Part shown: positions 18,028 to 27,530 of the stretch, piece by piece | Layout of the letters: the number at the start of each line of letters is the position of its first letter | Numbering within the stretch: the stretch's first letter is position 1 | DNA from: Pohlia nutans | Taxonomy: Eukaryota; Streptophyta; Bryopsida; Bryales; Mniaceae | Direction of reading: 5' to 3' | Length of the DNA stretch: 64,000 nt | NCBI GenBank assembly: GCA_022496805.1 | Contig: CM040104.1 | Span: 1,108,650-1,172,649 of the forward strand | Made by a program: the position numbers and the translations under genes | Notes under the pieces: generated by a model | Database searches by the model: none | Told to the model about the DNA's origin: nothing | Seen by the model: only the letters and a program-made list of their open reading frames with translations

Positions 18028-18964
18028 TCATGTGTTTTGCGTGAGTCAAAGATTAGATTGCTCATTGTGTGGAGGTCGTGCGTTGGAGCGCTGATTTTGG
18101 AGTATTGGAGCGCTGATTTGGAACTTTGGAGGGCTGAATTCGAGCTTTGGTGGGCTGATTTCGACATTGGGAGGTATTACAATCTTCCTACCTTTGATCT
18201 ACGTGTGGAGGGCTGAATTCGCACTTTGGAGCTATCATTTGTTGATTTGGAGCTTTTGGAGCACTTTGGAGCACTTTTGGAGTTTATAAACGTCTACAAG
18301 GGCTGAATTGGAGCTTTGGAGCTTATTGGTGCTTGTTGGAGTATATTGGAGCTGATTGGAGCTTATTGGAGCTTATTGGCTCAATTTGTGCTCAATTTGT
18401 GCACTTGTGTTGTTGCAAGGCACTTTTATGCTTTGAGGCTCTTGGGGTGAGTCTACAATCTGATTTTGGTATTGCAATTCTTGCACAAGGGTTTGGAATG
18501 TGAGTTATGCCCTTGGAGTGCTCAAAATTTGAGTTTGGGTTAGTGAATGCACAACGGGGCTGATTTGATGAATTTCAATGCAATTAGGACTTGAAGGGGC
18601 TGAATTTGCATTGATTTAGAGTCCTTGGAAGGCACAAGGGTGTGCATAGGGTGCATTACATGTTGTGAAGCACAAGGGTGCTGATTTGAGTGGATTTGAG
18701 CCAACGAGTGCGCAATTCTCCTAGTTAGGGTGTTGTGGTATGATCTTGTGCAAATTCACTAAGAACCATCACGATTGAGTGTTGTGAGGTTGATGTGTAG
18801 CACAAAGGTGCTGATTTATTGTTTGGAATTAGTTCGGAGGCATTAGAAGCACATACGTGTGCAATTTGCCTCACAAATCACAAAATTGTCAAAAATCATA
18901 AAAACAATTTTTCTTAGCTTTCTAGGGGCTGAATTTTGTGAGCGTACGTCCTTCAATCAAGGAT
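18028..18964 (+). other. Leader of E with recurrent GCTGA motifs
   Basis: Motifs of the form GCTGATTT or GCTGAATT recur about eleven times between 18088 and 18936, each usually preceded by GG or GC. The last (GGGGCTGAATTTTG) sits about 28 nt before the gag ATG. A 10-bp repeat tract lies near 18339-18380. There is no long ATG-initiated frame. Confidence 0.7.
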
Positions 18965-21900
18965 ATGGCTACATTTGAGGGTGAAGGTGCTAAGGTTGTA
19001 GACAAGTTCGATGGCGTCAACTTCCACTTGTGGAAATTCAAGATGGAAATGGTCATGGCCGAAAAAGAATTGTGGGAGATAGTTGAGGGTAGTGAGGAAC
19101 CGCCTTCGTCCGACGCCGAGGCTAGGGTACGAACTGCGTACACTCGGCGAGAGAAAAAGGCCTTTGCGATTTTGGCTCTTAATCTTTCTGATTCCCAGCT
19201 TTCTCATATTCGGTCGTGCAAGACTCCCGCCGAGGCATGGGCCAAGCTTTGCAATATTCATGAGGCAAAGAGCTTGGTCAATATCTTGTTTTTGAGGCGC
19301 AAGTTTTTCACCATCAAGATGGAAGAAAACGACGACATGTTGGCGCACATCAACAAAGTCAAGGCTCTTGCGGATCAGCTCAACGGCGCAGACGTCAACA
19401 TTACCGACGGTGATATCGTTATGACGCTCCTCGAGAGTTTGCCGCCGTCGTACGAGTATCTTATCGTTGCTATGGAGAGTAGGCCCATTAGCGAGCTCAC
19501 TCTTGATTATGTGACATCACGGTTGTTGCATGAACTCTCGCGGCGCAAAGAGAACGAGACTCGTGGCGATAGCGCGGCGCTTATGGCGAAGCAATCCAAG
19601 AGCGGTGCCAGTGGGAGCTCTACAGACAAGGTATGCTACTATTGCGGTAAGAAGGGCCACTTGGCAAAATTTTGCTACAAACGCAAGAGAGAGGAAAGTG
19701 CCAACAATACAAAGGTCAACGATGCAGGTGATGAGTACGCATTTATGACAAGCGTCTCTTCTTGTAGTGATGACGGGGACGAGTATGCAATGATGGCAAG
19801 TGACGTGTCATGCAATGGTAGTGTGATCGATTGGATTGTTGATTCGGGAGCCTCGAGTCACATGGCGCCCATTAGGACTTGTTTCCAATCATATCACGTC
19901 ATATCTCCAAAGAATGTCATTTTGGGTGATGATACGGTTCTTCAAGCCGTGGGTAAAGGATCCATCGTCGTAGACACCGAGGTGAAGGGTCGTGTGAAGA
20001 CAATTACCATCCATGATGTCCTCCACGTTCCCAAGTTGAAGGCAAATCTTTTATCGGTGCGACATTTGGTGATGAAGCATTTGCGAGTGGAATTTAGCGA
20101 CCAAGGGTGTTTTGTGTTGTCTCCAAGTCGTGAGGAGGTGGCCATTATACACGAAGTCAACGGCTTGTACCAAATCAAGTTTTCCAAGATGCACGCGGCG
20201 GAATCCGCAACGTTGGTGCAATCGAGTTCAAACCAAGACAAGTTGGCGTTGTGGCATCGTCGTCTCGGGCATTTGAATGTCAAGAGTGTGAAAGCACTGC
20301 GTGGAATGGTAAGTGGCATGGATCTTGCACAATCACACGTCGCACCTAGTTCATTCACATGTGAGGGTTGTATTGAAGGCAAGCAACAACGCTCACCGTT
20401 TCCAGTTGATGGGGCAACTCGTGCAACCAAGGTTCTTGAGATTGTGCATTCCGACGTGTGTGGTCCAATGAAGACCACGTCTATGGGGGGTTGCAAGTAT
20501 TTTGTGACGTTCATTGATGATTTTTCGAGGAAGATATGGTTGTATCCGATCAAAGCAAAGAGCGAGTGTTTTGAGAAGTTCAAAGAGTTCAAGGCGTTGG
20601 TTGAGAAGCAATCCGAGCACAAGATCAAGGTGTTTCGATCGGATAATGGCGGCGAGTTCTTGTCCAACCAATTTGGAGAGTTATTGAAGAAAGAAGGCAT
20701 TGCTAGACAAACCACAACGCCATATACACCACAACAAAACGGAGTTGCAGAGCGTGCAAATCGAACAATTGTGGAAATGGCAAGGAGTATGTTGCATGCA
20801 CAAAATTTGGGTTTGGACCTTTGGGCGGAAGCGGTGGTGACTGCGGTGTACACACGCAACCGATGCCCGACGAGTGCGGTTCAAAACATGACACCAGAGC
20901 AAGCGTGGAGTGGGAGGCCACCCCGCGTGGAGCACATGCGCACATTTGGATGCATCGCATTTGCAAAGGTACCCGATTCTCAAAGAACCAAACTTGAGGC
21001 CAAGGCAACAAAATGTGTGTTTCTTGGATATTGTGAAGGTACCAAGGCGTACAGGCTCATGTCGCTCGAGACCAAGAAGATCATTCGAGCTCGTGATGTG
21101 ACATTTTGCGAGAATTCCAAGGTTGAAGACAATTTGGACGATGGTCCAAGTGGGAGAAGTGGCGATAAACCGGCCATTGTGGACCAATCTTCCAAATCTC
21201 CCGTTATTGATATTGTTGATGAAGACGAAGATGACGAAGATGGTGGTGATGAGGAACATATTGAGGAGCGACCTTTGAAGAAGAAGAATGGCGAGAAAAA
21301 GGCACAAGCAACGGCGGTTGAAGACAATGCATCCTCGAGCGATCGTCGTTATCCAGAGAGAAATCGTAGACCACTTGGCGAGTGGTGGAAGAATCATATT
21401 CTCCCTCAAGGTGAGGAGGAGCATGCAAACGTTGCACTTTTAGATGCTCCATTGACGATTCGTGAAGCGTTGAGTTGTGATGATGCAAACAAGTGGGAGC
21501 AAGCCATGCAAGAGGAGTACAAATCGTTGATGGACAATGGCACTTGGGAATTGACTCCCCTCCCCAAGAATCGCAACGCTATCGGTTGTAAGTGGGTATT
21601 TCGTGCAAAGAGAGATGCAACGGGTGATGTGGTTCGTTATAAGGCAAGGTTGGTGGCAAAGGGCTTTTCACAAATCGAAGGTGTTGATTTTCATGAGACC
21701 TTTGCACCGGTGGCGAAATTCACCACTATTCGATGCATTTTGGCCATCGGGGCTGCCATGGATTTGGAAATGCATCAAATGGATGTGAAGACGGCGTTCT
21801 TGAACGGCGAGTTGGACGAGGACATCTACATGGTACAACCCGAAGGATTTGTGCAACGAGGTAATGAGAACCTTGTTTGCAAGTTGAACAAGTCATTGTA

Positions 21901-23038
21901 TGGGTTGAAGCAATCTCCACGCGCATGGTATCAAAAGATTGACACGTTTCTTGTTCATATCGGGTTCACAAGGAGCATCGCTGATCACAGCTTGTATTTC
22001 ATGCAAAAGGGGCAACATGTGGTCATCGTGATCATATATGTGGATGATTTGATCATCCTTGCAAGTGGTATGAGCTCTTTGAAGGCATTGAAGGCAATGC
22101 TTGAGAACGAGTACGAGATGAGTGATCTCGATGAGTTGCACTTTTGTTTAGGAGTTGAGTTTGTGCGAGATAAAGCAACGCGCACCATAACAATGAATCA
22201 AAGCAAGTATGTTATGGATGTTCTCAAACGCTTTGGCATGGAGGATTGCAAACCGGTTGGCACTCCATTGGATGTGAATTCCAAACTCGTGAAACTCACC
22301 GATGAGGAGTATGCATCAGAGGCTCAATCTATGGTGGATGTGCCATACAAGCAAGCTGTAGGGTCATTGATGTATGCTATGATTGCAACAAGGCCGGACC
22401 TTGCGTATCCAATCAGCGTTGTGAGTCAACACATGGCAAGACCGGGTTCAAGTCATTGGGTTGCGGTCAAGAGGATCATGCGGTACTTGAAAGGCACAAG
22501 TGATGTGAGGTTGTGTCTTGGAGGTGACAACATTGTGTTGAGTGGGTATTGTGATGCGGATTATGCGGGTGATACCAATGATCGTAGATCCACCACGGGG
22601 TACATGTTCAAAGTTGGATCGGGGGCCGTTTCATGGAATAGCAAGCGCCAACAAACCACGGCCACGTCAACGGTTGAGGCGGAGTACATGGCGACGAGCC
22701 ACGGTACGAAGGAGGCCATTTGGTTGAGGCAACTAATGGCGGATGTGAGATGCACTCAAGAGGAGGCTACAACAATCATGTGTGACAACCAAGGGAGTAT
22801 GTCATTGGCGAAGAATCCAACGCATCACTCACGTACAAAGCACATTGATGTGCAATATCACTTCATTCGAGAGAAGTTAGAGATGAAGGTGATAGAGTTG
22901 AAGTATTGTCCAACGGAGCACATGGTGGCGGACGTGCTGACAAAGGCTCTTGCGAGAGATCGACATCAAAGACTAATGGTGGCATTTGGGCTCGAAGGCT
23001 TTGGCTATTCGCAAAGTGGGAGTGTTGAAGTAGGATGA
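18965..23038 (+). CDS. Copia gag-pol polyprotein, element E (intact, 1357 aa)
   Basis: It has the same domain order as A, with every catalytic residue present: CCHC knuckle, DSGAS protease, DDE integrase, YVDD RT and RNase H D/E/D. Private changes include SGMSSLK in place of SCMSSLK just after YVDD, LDELHFC for LGELHFC and ASEAQ for ALEAQ. The integrase has GGEFLSN, shared with H and P, where most copies have GGEFMSN. The ATG at 18965-18967 begins MATFEGEG; the upstream in-frame GTG at 18938 is not a likely start in a eukaryote. The ORF reads through into the 3' LTR and stops at 23036-23038. Confidence 0.92.
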   Translation: MATFEGEGAKVVDKFDGVNFHLWKFKMEMVMAEKELWEIVEGSEEPPSSDAEARVRTAYTRREKKAFAILALNLSDSQLSHIRSCKTPAEAWAKLCNIHEAKSLVNILFLRRKFFTIKMEENDDMLAHINKVKALADQLNGADVNITDGDIVMTLLESLPPSYEYLIVAMESRPISELTLDYVTSRLLHELSRRKENETRGDSAALMAKQSKSGASGSSTDKVCYYCGKKGHLAKFCYKRKREESANNTKVNDAGDEYAFMTSVSSCSDDGDEYAMMASDVSCNGSVIDWIVDSGASSHMAPIRTCFQSYHVISPKNVILGDDTVLQAVGKGSIVVDTEVKGRVKTITIHDVLHVPKLKANLLSVRHLVMKHLRVEFSDQGCFVLSPSREEVAIIHEVNGLYQIKFSKMHAAESATLVQSSSNQDKLALWHRRLGHLNVKSVKALRGMVSGMDLAQSHVAPSSFTCEGCIEGKQQRSPFPVDGATRATKVLEIVHSDVCGPMKTTSMGGCKYFVTFIDDFSRKIWLYPIKAKSECFEKFKEFKALVEKQSEHKIKVFRSDNGGEFLSNQFGELLKKEGIARQTTTPYTPQQNGVAERANRTIVEMARSMLHAQNLGLDLWAEAVVTAVYTRNRCPTSAVQNMTPEQAWSGRPPRVEHMRTFGCIAFAKVPDSQRTKLEAKATKCVFLGYCEGTKAYRLMSLETKKIIRARDVTFCENSKVEDNLDDGPSGRSGDKPAIVDQSSKSPVIDIVDEDEDDEDGGDEEHIEERPLKKKNGEKKAQATAVEDNASSSDRRYPERNRRPLGEWWKNHILPQGEEEHANVALLDAPLTIREALSCDDANKWEQAMQEEYKSLMDNGTWELTPLPKNRNAIGCKWVFRAKRDATGDVVRYKARLVAKGFSQIEGVDFHETFAPVAKFTTIRCILAIGAAMDLEMHQMDVKTAFLNGELDEDIYMVQPEGFVQRGNENLVCKLNKSLYGLKQSPRAWYQKIDTFLVHIGFTRSIADHSLYFMQKGQHVVIVIIYVDDLIILASGMSSLKALKAMLENEYEMSDLDELHFCLGVEFVRDKATRTITMNQSKYVMDVLKRFGMEDCKPVGTPLDVNSKLVKLTDEEYASEAQSMVDVPYKQAVGSLMYAMIATRPDLAYPISVVSQHMARPGSSHWVAVKRIMRYLKGTSDVRLCLGGDNIVLSGYCDADYAGDTNDRRSTTGYMFKVGSGAVSWNSKRQQTTATSTVEAEYMATSHGTKEAIWLRQLMADVRCTQEEATTIMCDNQGSMSLAKNPTHHSRTKHIDVQYHFIREKLEMKVIELKYCPTEHMVADVLTKALARDRHQRLMVAFGLEGFGYSQSGSVEVG

Positions 23039-23340
23039 TGGCGTGGGCTGAAGTTGCTCATAGCCATGCGCATTAGCTAGAGTAGATGATGCGAATGAGC
23101 TAGACTTGCAACTAGAGAAGTGGTACTAGTTAGAAGTAATGAGAATTGGGTCTCCCAAGTGATATGGGCTGATCCTAGTGTACTAGGAGTGGAGTATGGG
23201 CTGATGTCCCATATGGTTTGCCAAGGGGACTGCCTTGGGTGTGCTACTTAAGAGGGGCAGCCCATGGGTAAAGATCATCTCTTTCCTATGCATTCCAAGT
23301 GTTTGTGTGAGGCTTTGGCATTCTAATCTAACTTTCAATA
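23023..23340 (+). repeat. 3' LTR of E
   Basis: 318 bp. It differs from its partner at about eight sites, including GATGGCG for GATTGCG, GACTGCC for GACTCCC (which breaks the third stem-loop) and ACTTTCAATA at the end. Confidence 0.92.
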
Positions 23341-23603
23341 GCAATGATGGCAAGTGATGTGTCATGCAATGGTAGTGTGATCGATTGGATTGTTGATTCG
23401 GGAGCCTCGAGTCACATGGCGCCCATTAGGACTTGTTTCCAATCATATCACGTCATATCTCCAAAAAATGTCATTTTGGGTGATGATACGGTTCTTCAAG
23501 CCGTGGGTAAAGGATCCATCGTCGTAGACACCGAGGTGAAGGGTCGTGTGAAGACAATTACCATCCATGATGTCCTCCACGTTCCCAAGTTGAAGGCAAA
23601 TCT
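23341..23603 (+). pseudogene. Copia fragment F: gag end and protease region
   Basis: A 263-bp piece in the family-1 frame runs from AMMASDV (gag end) through the protease active site DSGASSHMAP to VPKLKAN. It is trapped between the 3' LTR of E and the 5' LTR of G. G is inserted after AATCT (23599-23603). A private T (GTGATGTG) distinguishes it from other copies. It is part of an older host copy whose other pieces are missing or represented by N. Confidence 0.85.
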
Positions 23604-23921
23604 TGTTGAAGTAGGATGATTGCGTGGGCTGAAGTTGCTCATAGCCATGCGCATTAGCTAGAGTAGATGATGCGAATGAGCTAGACTTGCAACTAGAGAA
23701 GTGATACTAGTTAGAAGTAATGAGAATTGGATCTCCCAAGTGATATGGGCTGATCCTAGTGTACTAGGAGTGGAGTATGGGCTGATGTCCCATACGGTTT
23801 GCCAAGGGGCCTCCCTTGGGTGTGCTACTTAAGAGGGGCAGCCCATGAGTAAAGATCATCTCTTTCCTATGCATTCCAAGTGTTTGTGTGAGGCTTTGGC
23901 ATTCTAATCTAACCTTCAATA
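23604..23921 (+). repeat. 5' LTR of G
   Basis: 318 bp of the GTTAGAAGTAATG subtype. The third stem-loop has loop CCT (CCAAGGGGCCTCCCTTGG). Confidence 0.92.
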
Positions 23922-23935
23922 GGTTATGGGCCCAC
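23922..23935 (+). other. Primer-binding site of G
   Basis: GGTTATGGGCCCAC. Confidence 0.85.
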
Positions 23936-24578
23936 TCATGTGTTTTGCGTGAGTCAAAGATTAGATTGCTCATTGTGTGGAGGTCGTGCGTTGGAGCGCT
24001 GATTTTGGAGTATTGGAGCGCTGATTTGGAACTTTGGAGGGCTGATTTCGACATTGGGAGGTATTACAATCTTCCTACCTTTGATCTACGTGTTGGAGGG
24101 CTGAATTCGCACTTTGGAGCTATCATTTGTTGATTTGGAGCTTTTGGACCACTTTGGAGCACTTTTGGAGTTTATACACGTCTACAAGGGCTGAATTGGA
24201 GCTTTGGAGCTTATTGGTGCTTGTTGGAGTATATTGGAGCTGATTGGAGCTTAGTGGAGCTTATTGGAGCTTATTGGAGCTTATTGGCTCAATTTGTGCT
24301 CAATTTGTGCACTTGTGTTGTTGCAAGGCACTTTTATGCTTTGAGGCTCTTGGGGTGAGTCTACAATCTGATTTTGGTATTGCAATTCTTGCACAAGGGT
24401 TTGGAATGTGAGTTATGCCCTTGGAGTGCTCAAAATTAGAGTTTGGGTTAGTGAATGCACAACGGGGCTGATTTGATGAATTTCAATGCAATTAGGACTT
24501 GAAGGGGCTGAATTTGCATTGATTTAGAGTCCTTGGAAGGCACAAGGGTGTGCATAGGGTGCATTACATGTTGTGAAG

Positions 24579-24896
24579 TGTTGAAGTAGGATGATTGCGT
24601 GGGCTGAAGTTGCTCATAGCCATGCGCATATGCTAGAGTAGATGATGCGAATGAGCTAGACTAGCAACTAGAGAAGTGGTACTAGTTAGAGATAATGAGA
24701 ATTGGGTCTCCCAAGTGATATGGGCTGATCCTAGTGTACTAGGAGTGGAGTATGGGCTGATGTCCCATATGGTTTGCCAAGGGAACTCCCTTGGGTGTAC
24801 TACTTAAGAGGGGCAGCCCATGAGTAAAGATCATCTCTTTCCTATGCATTCCAAGTGTTTGTGTGAGGCTTTGGCATTCTAATCTAACCTTCAATA
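24579..24896 (+). repeat. 5' LTR of H
   Basis: 318 bp of the GAGATAATG subtype. Its stem-loop 3 has loop AACT in place of GACT. Confidence 0.92.
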
Positions 24897-24910
24897 GGTT
24901 ATGGGCCCAC
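24897..24910 (+). other. Primer-binding site of H
   Basis: GGTTATGGGCCCAC. Confidence 0.85.
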
Positions 24911-25230
24911 TCATGTGTTTTGCGTGAGTCAAAGATTAGATTGCTCATTGTGTGGAGGTCGTGCTTTGGAGCGCTGATTTTGGAGTATTGGAGCGCTGAT
25001 TTGGAACTTTGGAGGGCTGAATTCGAGCTTTGGTGGGCTGATTTCGACATTGGGAGGTATTACAATCTTCCTACCTTTGATCTACGTGTTGGAGGGCTGA
25101 ATTCGCACTTTGGAGCTATCATTTGTTGATTTGGAGCTTTTGGAGCACTTTGGAGCACTTTTGGAGTTTATACACGTCTACAAGGGCTGAATTGGAGCTT
25201 TGGAGCTTATTGGTGCTTGTTGGAATATAT

Positions 25231-25302
25231 TGGAGCTGATTGGAGCTTATTGGAGCTTATTGGAGCTTATTGGAGCTTATTGGAGCTTATTGGAGCTTAT
25301 TG
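25231..25302 (+). repeat. 10-bp tandem repeat in the leader of H
   Basis: Seven GAGCTTATTG-type units follow GGAATATATT. Other leaders have three (E), five (A, G, J, K, L, P) or six (I) units at the same place. Confidence 0.85.
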
Positions 25303-25888
25303 GCTCAATTTGTGCTCAATTTGTGCACTTGTGTTGTTGCAAGGCACTTTTATGCTTTGAGGCTCTTGGGGTGAGTCTACAATCTGATTTTGGTATTGCA
25401 ATTCTTGCACAAGGGTTTGGAATGTGAGTTATGCCCTTGGAGTGCTCAAAATTAGAGTTTGGGTTAGTGAATGCACAACGGGGCTGATTTGATGAATTTC
25501 AATGCAATTAGGACTTGAAGGGGCTGAATTTGCATTGATTTAGAGTCCTTGGAAGGCACAAGGGTGTCCATAGGGTGCGTTACGTGTTGTGAAGCACAAG
25601 GGTGCTGATTCGAGTGGATTTGAGCCAACGAGTGCGCAATTCTCCTAGTTAGGGTGTTGTGGTATGATCTTGTGCAAATTCACTAAGAACCATCACGATT
25701 GAGTGTTGTGAGGTTGATGTGTAGCACAAAGGTGCTGATTTAGTGTTTGGAATTAGTTTGGAGGCATTAGAAGCACGTACGTGTGCAATTTGCTTCACAA
25801 ATCACAAAATTGTCAAAAATCATAAAAACAATTTTTCTTAGCTTTCTAGGGGCTGAATTTTGTGAGCGTACGTCCTTCAATCAAGGAT

Positions 25889-26230
25889 ATGGCTACATTT
25901 GAGGGTGAAGGTGCTAAGGTTGTAGACAAGTTCGATGGCGTCAACTTCCACTTGTGGAAATTCAAGATGGAAATGGTCATGGCCGAAAAAGAATTGTGGG
26001 AGATAGTTGAGGGTAGTGAGGAACCGCCTTCGTCCGACGCCGAGGCTAGGGTACGAACTGCGTACACTCGGCGAGAGAAAAAGGCCTTTGCGATTTTGGC
26101 TCTTAATCTTTCTGATTCCCAGCTTTCTCATATTCGGTCGTGCAAGACTCCCGCCGAGGCATGGGCCAAGCTTTGCAATATTCATGAGGCAAAGAGCTTG
26201 GTCAATATCTTGTTTTTGAGGCGCAAGTTT
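25889..26230 (+). pseudogene. gag start of H, interrupted by I
   Basis: The first 114 codons run from MATFEGEG to the FLRRKF region. Element I begins at 26231. The frame resumes at 31912 after the second AGTTT copy, and the two pieces together have the normal 1357-codon length, so the only lesion is the insertion. Confidence 0.9.
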
Positions 26231-26548
26231 TGTTGAAGTAGGATGATTGCGTGGGCTGAAGTTGCTCATAGCCATGCGCATTAGCTAGAGTAGATGATGC
26301 GAATGAGCTAGAGTTGCAACTAGAGAAGTGGTACTAGTTAGAAGTAATGAGAATTGGGTCTCCCAAGTGATATGGGCTGATCCTAGTGTACTAGGAGTGG
26401 AGTATGGGCTGATGTCCCATATGGTTTGCCAAGGGGACTCCCTTGGGTGTGCTACTTAAGAGGGGCAGCCCATGAGTAAAGATTATCTCTTTCCTATGCA
26501 TTCCAAGTGTTTGTGTGAGGCTTTGGCATTCTAATCTAACCTTCAATA
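26231..26548 (+). repeat. 5' LTR of I
   Basis: 318 bp, TGTTGAAG to CTTCAATA, of the GAAGTAATG subtype. Confidence 0.93.
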
Positions 26549-26562
26549 GGTTATGGGCCCAC
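26549..26562 (+). other. Primer-binding site of I
   Basis: GGTTATGGGCCCAC. Confidence 0.85.
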
Positions 26563-27530
26563 TCATGTGTTTTGCGTGAGTCAAAGATTAGATTGCTCAT
26601 TGTGTGGAGGTCGTGCGTTGGAGCGCTGATTTTGGAGTATTGGAGCGCTCATTTGGAGCTTTGGAGGGCTGAATTCGAGCTTTGGTGGGCTGATTTCGAC
26701 ATTGGGAGGTATTACAATCTTCCTACCTTTGATCTACGTGTTGGAGGGCTGAATTCGCACTTTGGAGCTATCATTTGTTGATTTGGAGCTTTTGGAGCAC
26801 TTTGGAGCACCTTTGGAGTTCATACACGTCTACAAGGGCTGAATTGGAGCTTTGGAGCTTATTGGTGCTTGTTGGAGTATATTGGAGCTTATTGGAGCTT
26901 ATTGGAGCTTATTGGAGCTCATTGGAGCTTATTGGAGCTTATTTGCTCAATTTGTGCTCAATTTGTGCACTTGTGTTGTTGCAAGGCACTTTTATGCTTT
27001 GAGGCTCTTGGGGTGAGTCTACAATCTGATTTTGGTATTGCAATTCTTGCACAAGGGTTTGGAATGTGAGTTATGCCCTTGGAGTGCTCAAAATTATAGT
27101 TTGGGTTAGTGAATGCACAACGGGGCTGATTTGATGAATTTCAATGCAATTAGGACTTGAAGGGGCTGAATTTGCATTGATTTAGAGTCCTTGGAAGGCA
27201 CAAGGGTGTCCATAGGGTGCATTACGTGTTGTGAAGCACAAGGGTGCTGATTTGAGTGGATTTGAGCCAACGAGTGCGCAATTCTCCTAGTTAGGGTGTT
27301 GTGGTATGATCTTGTGCAAATTCACTAAGAACCATCACGATTGAGTGTTGTGAGGTTGATGTGTAGCACAAAGGTGCTGATTTAGTGTTTGGAATTAGTT
27401 TGGAGGCATTAGAAGCACGTACGTGTGCAATTTGCCTCACAAATCACAAAATTGTCAAAAGTCATAAAAACAATTTTTCTTAGCTTTCTAGGGGCTGAAT
27501 TTTGTGAGCGTACGTCCTTCAATCAAGGAT

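Larger units (their letters stand above)
17696..23340 (+). mobile_element. Family-1 Copia element E, full length with mismatched flanks (5645 bp)
   Basis: It has a complete LTR-leader-gag-pol-LTR layout. The left flank is AGTAT (leader of D) and the right flank is GCAAT (protease region of F), so there is no target duplication. The LTRs differ at about eight of 318 positions by eye, the most of any pair here. Both facts suggest that E is the product of recombination between two insertions at different sites. The leader is the shortest of the complete leaders (951 nt, three 10-bp units). Confidence 0.88.

Noticed and set aside
18938..18964. GTG upstream of gag as start codon, giving MSVRPSIKD as N-terminus
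   Set aside because: A eukaryotic element should start at ATG; the ATG 27 nt downstream begins MATFEGEG, consistent with Copia gag starts. The upstream codons are merely open.
24863..25129. Conserved 78-88 codon frame across LTR end, primer site and leader
   Set aside because: It starts with GTG, runs through the primer site and low-complexity GGAGC repeats, and has no motif. It is more likely non-coding leader.
25200..25427. Protein-like repeat of ELIGAYWSLL type
   Set aside because: This is the translation of the 10-bp leader repeat, which gives a 10-residue period in any open frame.
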